The notes under the pieces: model-generated | Told to the model about the DNA's origin: nothing | Databases searched by the model: none | The model's input: only the letters and a program-made list of their open reading frames with translations | From: Chloroflexota bacterium | GTDB lineage: Bacteria; Chloroflexota; Anaerolineae; Anaerolineales; Villigracilaceae | Reading direction: 5' to 3' | Assembly (NCBI GenBank): GCA_021414245.1 | Contig: JAIOOU010000017.1 | Location: 310,001 to 374,000 of the forward strand | DNA: 64,000 bases | Shown: one piece after another, positions 18,605 through 26,621 of the stretch | Position numbering within the stretch: the stretch's first letter is position 1 | How the letters are laid out: every line of letters starts with the position of its first letter | Position numbers and translations under genes: made by a program

Positions 18605-20080
18605 ATGCAGCCAAAACTTAATCTGCTGGACGAGGATCTCAACGGCCGTATCATTGAAGAAGCCTTTCAACTCATGCTCAAGCCGGGCATTAAAGTGCAA
18701 AATGCAGAAGCCCGCAGCCTGCTCGCAGAAGCGGGGGCGCTGGTAGACGAAGAGACCCTGGTGGTAAAAATCCCCGGGCAGATTGTGCACAAAGCCCTGG
18801 AGACCGTCCCACGCCAGTTCCATTTATACGACTACGATGGCAATCCAAAGGTCCAGTACGGAGGCGATGCGGTTCAGTTCGACCCCGGTTCCTCGGGGGT
18901 CACCGTCCTTAACCCAATCACACTCGAACACAAGACCGCCGAGTCTGAAGACTTGATCCGCATCATCAAAGTGGCGGAAAGCCTGCCGCAATATGATGCC
19001 CAATCGACAGCAGTTGTCTGCCATGACGTGCCGAAGGATCTGCATGACCTGTATCGACTGTATCTGGTCATGCTCTTTTCAAAAAAGCCGATCGTGACAG
19101 GCGCGTTTTCCAACACGACCGTGCACCACATGATCGACATGCTGGCCATCTTTGCAGGCGGGCGTGAGAACCTGCGCGAGCATCCGCGCGCCATCTTCGA
19201 TGTTTGCCCTTCCCCTCCGCTGATCTGGTCCAACTTTGGTGCGGGTAATTTAATCACCCTGGCACGGGCCGGGGTCCCTGCCGAGATCGTATCCATGCCG
19301 CTGGCTGGGGCGGCATCCCCGGTCACATTGCTTGGCTCGGTCACCCAGCACGCCGCGGAATGTTTATCGGGCATTACCATTCATCAACTTGCACATCCGG
19401 GTTCACCGATCGTCTGGGGCGGCGCCCCGGCCATCTTTGATATGCGCAAAGGCGGCACACCGTTCGGCGCAGTGGAAACCGGGATGATCGATTCGTCCTA
19501 CGCACAGGTCGGAAAATCGCTTGGACTGCCCACCCATGCGTATTTAGGCGCCACCGAATCCAAGCTTTTGGACACACAGGCCGGCCTTGAGAGCGGCGTG
19601 GGCGCCATGATCGGCGCATTGAGCGGCATCAACATGATCTCCGGTTCGGGCATGCTGGATTCGCTAATCTGCCAGAGCGCTGAAAAACTGGTCACGGATG
19701 CCGAGGGAGTCGCCATGGCCAAGCGCATGGTGCAGGGCATGAAGGTCCACACTGAAACGCTCGCGACTCAATTCTACGAAGGCGTCAACTTTAAAGGCGG
19801 CGACTTCCTCAAACAAAAGGCAACCATGCAGCTCTTCCAAAAGGAACAACACATGCCCAGCAAGGTCATTGACCGGGACTCGATGCGCGGCTGGCGCGAA
19901 TCCGGTTCGATGGACACCTTCACCCGTGCAAAGATCCGCGTGGATGAGATCCTGGCTGCCTATCGCCGCCCCGAGCTTGACATTGCAAAAGAAAACGAAC
20001 TGCATGCCTTTGTACTCGACCTCGCCCAAAAGGCAGGCGTCGAACACCTGCCCATGCTGGAGGATTTTCAACCTGTCTAA
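18605..20080 (+). CDS. MttB-superfamily methyltransferase 3 (tandem paralogue)
   Basis: A 491-residue paralogue of the gene at 16993, with matching length and sequence throughout. The context just before the start (GAGGTG, then GCATGCAGCC) is also shared, so the duplication included the ribosome site. Differences cluster in residues 100-190 and near 305-320, which may change substrate range or create a two-protein assembly. The frame is complete with no pyrrolysine codon. One base separates its stop from the S9 peptidase start. Confidence 0.86.
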   Translation: MQPKLNLLDEDLNGRIIEEAFQLMLKPGIKVQNAEARSLLAEAGALVDEETLVVKIPGQIVHKALETVPRQFHLYDYDGNPKVQYGGDAVQFDPGSSGVTVLNPITLEHKTAESEDLIRIIKVAESLPQYDAQSTAVVCHDVPKDLHDLYRLYLVMLFSKKPIVTGAFSNTTVHHMIDMLAIFAGGRENLREHPRAIFDVCPSPPLIWSNFGAGNLITLARAGVPAEIVSMPLAGAASPVTLLGSVTQHAAECLSGITIHQLAHPGSPIVWGGAPAIFDMRKGGTPFGAVETGMIDSSYAQVGKSLGLPTHAYLGATESKLLDTQAGLESGVGAMIGALSGINMISGSGMLDSLICQSAEKLVTDAEGVAMAKRMVQGMKVHTETLATQFYEGVNFKGGDFLKQKATMQLFQKEQHMPSKVIDRDSMRGWRESGSMDTFTRAKIRVDEILAAYRRPELDIAKENELHAFVLDLAQKAGVEHLPMLEDFQPV

Positions 20081-20081
20081 C

Positions 20082-21887
20082 ATGCTCAATCTTGCCCAAC
20101 TTCTGCACGTCCCGCATGTTGATAATGGCTTGCAATATGACGTTTCACCCGACGGTCGGCGGCTGGTCTTTTCATGGAACAAAACCGGCGGATGGGAACT
20201 ATATGAAATGCGACTCCACGAAAAAGGCGCATCCACCTCCCCGCTGCCTGTTTCTCAAAAACAAGGCAGTAAATTCTCCCCGCTACATTCGCCTGATGGC
20301 ACAATGCTCGCATATGCATTGGATCTGGACGGCAGCGAGTCGTATCATATCTTTATTCATGATCTCAGCACAAACACTTGTCGTGACCTGACTCCTCAAA
20401 TTGCCTACGCGCATCAACCAAATATCTCCTGGTCCCCGGACTGCAAGATGCTGGCTGTGCTTTCCGATAAACACGGTCAGTTTGCCTTGCACTTGTTGCC
20501 CGTGGACGGAACTCCAGGCAGGCTGATCAAAAATGTCTTTCATCCCTGCTGGGATGCGAAATGGTCGCCGGACGGCCAATGGATCGCCATCGAAGCTGAA
20601 TCCACAGCCAGCGACCGCAGCCTCTACATCATGCCGGTCAATCGTCCGCGCAAGGGAATCCGCGTCAATACCACCCAGTTGAAGATCGATGGACAATTAT
20701 TGAACGCACAGCAGCCAGCCTGGTCACCCGATTCGAAATTTCTGGCTTTCTCGGGTGAAAATGACGAATGGCACGATATCGGATTATTCAATGTCGAAAC
20801 ACAGGAAATTACCTGGGTCAATGAATCCGAGGGTGATGACACCCAGCCAGCCTGGTCACGCAAGGGTGAATGTCTAGGCTGGGTCCATTCCGAAGGAGCA
20901 CGAACCAGCTTTCAGTTTAAAAAAGGAAACGATGCAGTCAAGCAGAAAAAGATCGGGGACGGAGTCCACTACTTTCCGCGCTTCACTGGGGACGAACTCG
21001 TCATTCTCTATGAAGATCCACACCATCCCTGTGACTTGTGGAAAATTAACCTCGAAAGTGGAACTCTGCAACAATTAACAAATTCACTTCCCGATGATCT
21101 GCGCGATGAAGAGTTCATTCAGCCCGAGGAGGTTTGGTATTCAGGCAGGGACGGAACCCGGGTGCCCGCACTTTTATATCGTCCAAGGAATGCCGGCCCG
21201 AATTCACCGGCGGTGATCAGCATTCACGGCGGACCCAACTGGCTGTATCAATTCCTGTGGCAACCGATGATGAGTCACCTCGCCTCGCGCGGCTGGACAG
21301 TGCTGGCACCCAACTATCGCGGCTCGACCGGCTACGGCAAAAAATGGCAGAACGCCAGCCGCTACGATATGGGCGGCGTGGACATGGAGGATTGCGCGGC
21401 AGGCGTACAATATTTAATCGATAACGACCTGGCCGATAAGAATAAAATTGCCGTCACAGGCAGAAGTCACGGCGGATTCCTGACCATGTCCTGCCTGACC
21501 AGCCACCCGGAGCTGTGGGCGGTCGGATCGGCCGTGGTGCCTTTCCTGAATTGGTTTAAATCACACAAGGACTCACGCGAGGATCTGCAGCACTGGAATA
21601 TCGAAAACATGGGCGACCCCGAAGACAACCGCGAATTGTGGACTGCACGATCACCATATTTTTTTCTGGACAGGGTCACCGCCCCGGTGCAAATGATCTG
21701 TGGAGGCAATGACCCGCGCTGCCCGGCATCTGATTCGATCGAAGCCCGTGATAAACTGGTTGAATTGGGCAAACAAGTGGAACTGTTGATCTACAAGGAT
21801 GAAGGCCACGCATTTCTGGACATCAACAATGTGATGGATGCGGATGAAAAATGCGTGCAATTTATGGCTAAGGTGCTGGAGAAATAA
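20082..21887 (+). CDS. S9 family serine peptidase (acylaminoacyl-peptidase type)
   Basis: A 601-residue cytoplasmic peptidase. Residues 1-330 are a beta-propeller built of repeats such as WSPDGQW, AWSPDSKFLAFSG and PAWSRKGE. Residues 345-600 are the alpha/beta hydrolase domain with the nucleophile Ser462 in GRSHGG, an Asp in GGNDPRCP and a His in DEGHAFLD. No signal peptide is present. The start at 20082 was chosen because it opens directly after the MttB stop and matches the family N terminus. It is embedded in the methyltransferase operon and overlaps the next gene by one base, so it probably frees a methylated amino acid or peptide for demethylation. That role is inference. Confidence 0.88.
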   Translation: MLNLAQLLHVPHVDNGLQYDVSPDGRRLVFSWNKTGGWELYEMRLHEKGASTSPLPVSQKQGSKFSPLHSPDGTMLAYALDLDGSESYHIFIHDLSTNTCRDLTPQIAYAHQPNISWSPDCKMLAVLSDKHGQFALHLLPVDGTPGRLIKNVFHPCWDAKWSPDGQWIAIEAESTASDRSLYIMPVNRPRKGIRVNTTQLKIDGQLLNAQQPAWSPDSKFLAFSGENDEWHDIGLFNVETQEITWVNESEGDDTQPAWSRKGECLGWVHSEGARTSFQFKKGNDAVKQKKIGDGVHYFPRFTGDELVILYEDPHHPCDLWKINLESGTLQQLTNSLPDDLRDEEFIQPEEVWYSGRDGTRVPALLYRPRNAGPNSPAVISIHGGPNWLYQFLWQPMMSHLASRGWTVLAPNYRGSTGYGKKWQNASRYDMGGVDMEDCAAGVQYLIDNDLADKNKIAVTGRSHGGFLTMSCLTSHPELWAVGSAVVPFLNWFKSHKDSREDLQHWNIENMGDPEDNRELWTARSPYFFLDRVTAPVQMICGGNDPRCPASDSIEARDKLVELGKQVELLIYKDEGHAFLDINNVMDADEKCVQFMAKVLEK

Positions 21888-23305
21888 TGGAGCCGTTGAA
21901 GTTTCTGAGCAATGAGGACGTACAGGCGATGCATGAAGCCACACTTCACATCATGAGTGAAGTGGGTTTTGTCTGGACCCACAAGGAAAGCCTGGATATT
22001 CTGATGGAAGCAGGTTGTTCCATAAAAAACAACCGCCTGTGTTTTCCGCCCGAATTGGTCAATGACTCCATGGCAAAGGCAAACAAACGCCCGGTCATAC
22101 GCGGACGCAACGGAGCAGTCAACGAGTTCGGCGGCGGAAATCTATACTTTCACAACCTGGGCGGCGCGCGCGATGTTTTTGACGCAAGAAGCGGCACCCA
22201 TCACTCCGCCACAAATCAGGATGCGATCGATGCGGTCCGCCTGCTGGATGCACTGGAAAACTGTCACACGGTCACACCTTTTTTTACACCTCCGGACATT
22301 GCAAACGAGATGATGTCCCTGCACATGTACCGTCACACCCTGCCGCATACAACCAAACCGGTGCAGGGACCGGGTATTCAATTCCCGCATGAAGTCAAAT
22401 ATGCGGTCGAGATGGCCGGCGTGGTTGGTACACCCGCACACGAATTAACCTTGTCCCTCTCCCCCGTCAGCCCGCTGACCATGCACGATGTGGCCGCAGC
22501 CGCCATCATTGAAATGGCAAAGGCGGGCGTGATCCAATCCAACCTGCCCGCGCCCACCGGCGGGGCGACTTCCCCCATGACCATGACAGGCAGTATCGTG
22601 CAGCAAAGTGCAGAGACGCTCGCCCCGCTGGTCCTGGCCCAACTCGTCAACCCGGGTTGCGGCGTGATCTATTGCGGACGACTCGGCATGCTCGAACCGC
22701 GCACCGGCCTGATCTGGGGCGGCGTGGAACTGGGTCTGTCATCGGCTGCCACGGTTCAACTCGGACATTATTACGGATTCAGTGTCAATGTGTATGGGTT
22801 TTCAACGAACGCACACACTCTTGACGCCCAAAACGCCTTCGAGCGCGGTTTGAACGCAACCATCCCTGCCCTTGCAGGCGCGGATGAACTTTCCGGTATT
22901 GGAGAAATGGAAGCTGGCGTGATGGGTTCATTTGCGCAAATGGTGCTGGACAACGAGTTTGCGAGCAGTGTTCTTCGACTGAGAAAAGGTCTCTCCGCAG
23001 ACTCAACCCACCTGGCAGTGGACATCATCGCCAACGTCATGAACGGCACGCGCAATTTTTTGGGTCAGCGGCACACCATGAACCACATTAAAGCCGGCGA
23101 ACTCGCCCTGACAAAGCTGGCCGAGCGCAACTCCTGGGACACCTGGGAGGACAAACTGGGCCGCAAGCAGATCGCAGATCATGCCACCGATGAAGCCGAA
23201 AGAATCCTGCGCGAGCACCAGGTCCCGCCGCTGGAGCCACAGCAGGAAAAGGAACTTGATAGAATCATGGCGGCGGTAGAAAAAGAAACGGCAAAAAGGA
23301 AATAA
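21887..23305 (+). CDS. MttB-superfamily methyltransferase 4 (non-pyrrolysine)
   Basis: A 472-residue homologue, divergent from the other three. It begins with MEPLKFLSNEDVQAMHEATLHIM and has FLGQRHTMNHIKAGE in the C-terminal region, a pattern common in MttB-like proteins. Its ATG overlaps the peptidase stop codon, so translation is coupled. No amber codon interrupts it. Its position between two hydrolase genes suggests that it acts on the product of one of them. The substrate cannot be assigned. Confidence 0.86.
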   Translation: MEPLKFLSNEDVQAMHEATLHIMSEVGFVWTHKESLDILMEAGCSIKNNRLCFPPELVNDSMAKANKRPVIRGRNGAVNEFGGGNLYFHNLGGARDVFDARSGTHHSATNQDAIDAVRLLDALENCHTVTPFFTPPDIANEMMSLHMYRHTLPHTTKPVQGPGIQFPHEVKYAVEMAGVVGTPAHELTLSLSPVSPLTMHDVAAAAIIEMAKAGVIQSNLPAPTGGATSPMTMTGSIVQQSAETLAPLVLAQLVNPGCGVIYCGRLGMLEPRTGLIWGGVELGLSSAATVQLGHYYGFSVNVYGFSTNAHTLDAQNAFERGLNATIPALAGADELSGIGEMEAGVMGSFAQMVLDNEFASSVLRLRKGLSADSTHLAVDIIANVMNGTRNFLGQRHTMNHIKAGELALTKLAERNSWDTWEDKLGRKQIADHATDEAERILREHQVPPLEPQQEKELDRIMAAVEKETAKRK

Positions 23306-23318
23306 TTTTGGAGGTATT

Positions 23319-24479
23319 ATGCTAAAACAGGCACACGCAATATCAGAGGAATTGATCGAATGGCGACGGGATTTTCACATGCATCCTGAAACGGGGTTCG
23401 ATGTCCATCGTACGGCCGGCATCGTAGCCGACGAACTGGAGAAAATGGGATATCGGGTCAAGCGGGGCGTCGGCAAGACCGGGGTGGTGGCCGAGATCGG
23501 CGAAGGCGGAAAATTGGTCGCCATCCGGGCGGACATGGACGCATTGCCCATCCTTGAACAGAACGAAACTGATTACGTCTCCGAAAATAGCGGAAAAATG
23601 CATGCCTGCGGACACGACTCGCATACCGCCATGGCATTAGGTGCCGCACATTTGCTCTCGAAGGAGAAATTAAACGGACGCATCCGCTTCCTGTTTCAAC
23701 CTTCCGAGGAAACAGCCGATGACGAAGGCCTCAGCGGCGCACAGCGCATGGAGCGCGAGGGTGCGGTCGAAGGCGTGGATTATGTCATTGCCCAGCACGT
23801 GGACCCAACCAGCCCGGTTGGCACGATCGCTATCAACGAAGGCCCGAGCGGCGGGGGCGTGGACACTTTCTACGCGACCATTATCGGCAAAGGCGGCCAC
23901 GGCGCTTATCCGCACACAACCATTGACCCATTCTCCCTGCTGGCACACGTGATCATGGCTCTGAACGGAATTGTCTCGCGCAGGTTAAATCCATTTGAAC
24001 CGGCGGCCGTCAGCATTGGCGTGATCAATGGCGGCTTCGCTGAAAATGTAATTCCTGAAACGGTCAGCATGAAAGGCACCCTGCGTTTCACCTCTCTCGA
24101 AGTGCAAAAACAGATCCGCGAGGAAGTGACCCGGGCCTTTGAAGTGACAAAAACCCTGGGTGGAACATATAAACTGGATTTCGAGTTCGGCGGCCTGCCC
24201 CTCATCAACGATAAGTATGTCTCCAAAGTAATCGAGGAAGTCGGTACGGACCTGCTCGGCAGGGAGAATGTCCACGAGATGCACAAAACCCTGGGCGCCG
24301 AGGATTTTCCGGAATTTCTCAAGAACGCCCCTGGTGCGATGTACACCCTCGGCACGATGATCCCGGGCCGGGAAGTCTATGAACTCCATCACCCCAAATT
24401 CGATCTGGACGAACGCGCATTGCCGATCGGCACGGCGGTGCTGGTTGAAACGGCCAAACGATTTTTGAAGTCGGCTTAA
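23319..24479 (+). CDS. M20-family amidohydrolase (hippurate hydrolase type)
   Basis: A 386-residue metallo-amidohydrolase. The first metal-binding segment is HACGHDSHTAM near residues 90-100, followed by FQPSEE, a dimerisation domain (about 180-290) beginning GGGVDTFYATIIGKGGHGAYPH, and the last ligand region MHKTLGAEDFPEF. This subgroup cleaves N-acyl amino acids or similar amides. GGAGG seven bases before the ATG is strong. Its place in the operon suggests that it releases an N-methylated or quaternary amine from an acyl conjugate, which the MttB enzymes then demethylate; this is inference. Confidence 0.9.
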   Translation: MLKQAHAISEELIEWRRDFHMHPETGFDVHRTAGIVADELEKMGYRVKRGVGKTGVVAEIGEGGKLVAIRADMDALPILEQNETDYVSENSGKMHACGHDSHTAMALGAAHLLSKEKLNGRIRFLFQPSEETADDEGLSGAQRMEREGAVEGVDYVIAQHVDPTSPVGTIAINEGPSGGGVDTFYATIIGKGGHGAYPHTTIDPFSLLAHVIMALNGIVSRRLNPFEPAAVSIGVINGGFAENVIPETVSMKGTLRFTSLEVQKQIREEVTRAFEVTKTLGGTYKLDFEFGGLPLINDKYVSKVIEEVGTDLLGRENVHEMHKTLGAEDFPEFLKNAPGAMYTLGTMIPGREVYELHHPKFDLDERALPIGTAVLVETAKRFLKSA

Positions 24480-24485
24480 TGGCAC

Positions 24486-24512
24486 CCTGAGCGCACTTGA
24501 AGTGCACTCAGG
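24486..24512 (+). terminator. Hairpin between the amidohydrolase and pterin methyltransferase genes
   Basis: A 13-bp stem with one mismatch (24486-24498 with 24500-24512) is followed by a short A run and TTTT. The loop is only one base as drawn, so the inner pairs would open. It could be a partial terminator or attenuator that lowers expression of the last gene. Confidence 0.4.
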
Positions 24513-24533
24513 AAAAATTTTGTGGAGGGCAGA

Positions 24534-25406
24534 ATGCACACCATATTAAGATCGGAAAAGAAGGAAATCGTCATCGGCATCGACAAACCCTTTGTCATCA
24601 TCGGGGAGAAGATCAACCCGACCGGCATGAAAAAACTGGGGCAGGCGCTGGTGGACGGGAACATGGAATATGTCATCCAGCTGGCCCAACGACAGGTTGC
24701 CTGGGGTGCGGATGTGCTGGATGTCAATATCGGGCATCCCCAACTGGATGAGGTATCGGTCATGCCCGTCGTTGTGGATGCCGTCAAGGCTGCCGTGGAC
24801 GTGCCGCTCTGCATCGATTCAAACGACCCAAAGATCCTGGAGGCAGGACTCAGAAATGCGCCGGGCAAGCCCTTGGTGAACTCCGTCAACGGCGAGGAAA
24901 AACAATTGGCGAGTGTCCTGCCGCTGGTTAAAGAAAGAGGCGCAGCCGTCATCGGGTTAACCATCGGCGAGGAGGGCATCCCCGCCACAGCCGAGGAAAG
25001 ACTGGCGGTCGCCGGTCATATCATTGAACGTGCCGCAAAGATGGGCATCCCCGCCGAGGACATTATCATCGATCCGCTGGTGATGACCGTGGGACACAAC
25101 AGCAAGGCCGCAACGATCACCTTGATGGCGATCGAATTAATCAGAAAAGAATTTGGTGTCAACATGAGCCTGGGCGCAAGCAATGTCTCCTTTGGCCTGC
25201 CGGATCGCCACTCCGTGAACAGCGCATTTTTGGCGCTCGCGATTCAGGCCGGTGTGACCTGCTCGATCACCGACCCGATCAAATTGGGAAGTTCGATCCG
25301 CGCAATTGACCTGCTGCTTGGGCGCGATGCGAATTCCATGCGTTATTTGAAATATTTCAGGACCACGGAGAAACTGCGCGAGCAGGAAGCATCTGCAAAG
25401 GCCTAG
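24534..25406 (+). CDS. Methyltetrahydrofolate:corrinoid protein methyltransferase
   Basis: A 290-residue pterin-binding TIM barrel related to AcsE and MtvA/MtqA. Family segments include IGEKINPTG at the start of the barrel, WGADVLDVNIGHP, CIDSNDPKILEAGL, NSVNGEE and MSLGASNVSFGLP. It moves the methyl group between the corrinoid protein and tetrahydrofolate, feeding it into the C1 pathway. The ATG at 24534 has GGAGGG five bases upstream and was preferred over GTG at 24522. It is the last gene of the locus, closed by a terminator at 25433-25459. Confidence 0.9.
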   Translation: MHTILRSEKKEIVIGIDKPFVIIGEKINPTGMKKLGQALVDGNMEYVIQLAQRQVAWGADVLDVNIGHPQLDEVSVMPVVVDAVKAAVDVPLCIDSNDPKILEAGLRNAPGKPLVNSVNGEEKQLASVLPLVKERGAAVIGLTIGEEGIPATAEERLAVAGHIIERAAKMGIPAEDIIIDPLVMTVGHNSKAATITLMAIELIRKEFGVNMSLGASNVSFGLPDRHSVNSAFLALAIQAGVTCSITDPIKLGSSIRAIDLLLGRDANSMRYLKYFRTTEKLREQEASAKA

Positions 25407-25432
25407 CAGTTGGGCAACCGGAAAAGGGAATT

Positions 25433-25459
25433 GGGGAGGCGGTAATTAACCGCCTCCTC
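25433..25459 (+). terminator. Terminator of the methyl-transfer operon
   Basis: An 11-bp stem (25433-25443 with 25449-25459, one G-T pair) with a five-base loop is followed by TTGTTTTCT. It closes the operon that begins at 13967. Confidence 0.8.
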
Positions 25460-25491
25460 TTGTTTTCTAAACTGACAAGGAGTTTTTATTC

Positions 25492-26565
25492 GTGATGAAG
25501 AAATTTTTACCTGCATGGATCCAAATCCTATTCCTCCTGATGGCCTGCTCAGCGCAGGTCGTCACGCCAGCCAACACGCTCATTCCAGTAACCGCAGGCA
25601 TTGCGGCAACCAACACGCCTGTAATTCCTGTCAGCAATACCACGGCACCCCTCCCAACCGCCACACCCATACTCTACCCGATGAGCATTCCCGCTCTGCG
25701 GCTGGGAAATTATCCCGGAAGTCAGATCACCATCGTCAAGGAATTGCAAAAGGGCGGCAACTATCGCCGATATTATGCCTATTATCTTTCAGAAGGATTA
25801 AAGATCTATGCCCTGCTGACCGTTCCAGAAGGGTCAGCTCCGGAAGGCGGCTGGCCTGTGATCGTGTTCAATCACGGCTATATTCCCCCTGATATATACA
25901 AGACTACCGAACGATATATCGCCTATGTGGATGAAATCGCAAAAGCCGGGTATGTCGTCTTTCGGATTGACTATCGCGGCCACGACGCCTCCGAAGGCGA
26001 GGCTACAGGCGCCTATGGAAATCCTGGCTACCAGATCGACGTTCTCAACGCAGTCTCTTCGCTTGAACAATATCCGGGTGTCAATCCGGAGAAGATCGGA
26101 ATGTGGGGGCATTCCATGGGCGGATATCTGACCCTGCGCAGCATGGTAATCTCAAGGGACGTAAAAGTGGGTGTGATCTGGGCCGGCGTGGTTGCCTCGT
26201 ATCCGGACCTGCTTTACAACTGGCACCGGAGCGGTGCCTTCACCCCTTCGCCCAGTTCACGCGGAGTCGGCTGGCGGACGGAATGGATCGAGACCTTTGG
26301 CACACCCGAACAGAATCCAGCGTTTTGGAATTCGGTCTCGGCCACTTCATACCTGGCCGATCTTTCCGGACCGTTGGAGCTGCATCACGGGACTGCGGAT
26401 GAAGACGTCCCCGTGGAGTTTTCCATCCGGCTGGCCGAGCTGGCTCGCTCAGCCGGCCAAACCGCGGACCTATATACATATGAAGGCGATAATCACAACA
26501 TATCCGGGAACTTCTCCATCGCCATGAACAGGACGATCGCCTTTTTTGATGCGCACTTAAAATAA
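25492..26565 (+). CDS. Lipoprotein alpha/beta hydrolase (prolyl-oligopeptidase-like)
   Basis: A 357-residue secreted esterase or peptidase. The N terminus is a lipoprotein signal with lipobox LLMAC, so the mature protein is anchored outside the membrane. A Thr/Pro-rich linker follows (about 25-60). The hydrolase domain has the nucleophile Ser208 in WGHSMGGYL, an oxyanion strand VFNHGY, and acid/His residues in HGTADEDVP and EGDNHNI. GTG at 25492 fits the AAGGAG spacing better than ATG at 25495; the difference is one residue. It lies just after the methyl-transfer operon terminator, so it is a separate unit, though a scavenging link is possible. Confidence 0.82.
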   Translation: MMKKFLPAWIQILFLLMACSAQVVTPANTLIPVTAGIAATNTPVIPVSNTTAPLPTATPILYPMSIPALRLGNYPGSQITIVKELQKGGNYRRYYAYYLSEGLKIYALLTVPEGSAPEGGWPVIVFNHGYIPPDIYKTTERYIAYVDEIAKAGYVVFRIDYRGHDASEGEATGAYGNPGYQIDVLNAVSSLEQYPGVNPEKIGMWGHSMGGYLTLRSMVISRDVKVGVIWAGVVASYPDLLYNWHRSGAFTPSPSSRGVGWRTEWIETFGTPEQNPAFWNSVSATSYLADLSGPLELHHGTADEDVPVEFSIRLAELARSAGQTADLYTYEGDNHNISGNFSIAMNRTIAFFDAHLK

Positions 26566-26621
26566 ATGAATGCGGGGCCATTAGAGCTCCAGCATCCATT
26601 TGTCAAATCGAATTGTACGAT

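Noticed and set aside
15428-23305. Possible pyrrolysine-containing MttB genes
   Set aside because: All four mttB-like frames run 472-492 codons without an internal amber stop, and no pyl genes are in the window.
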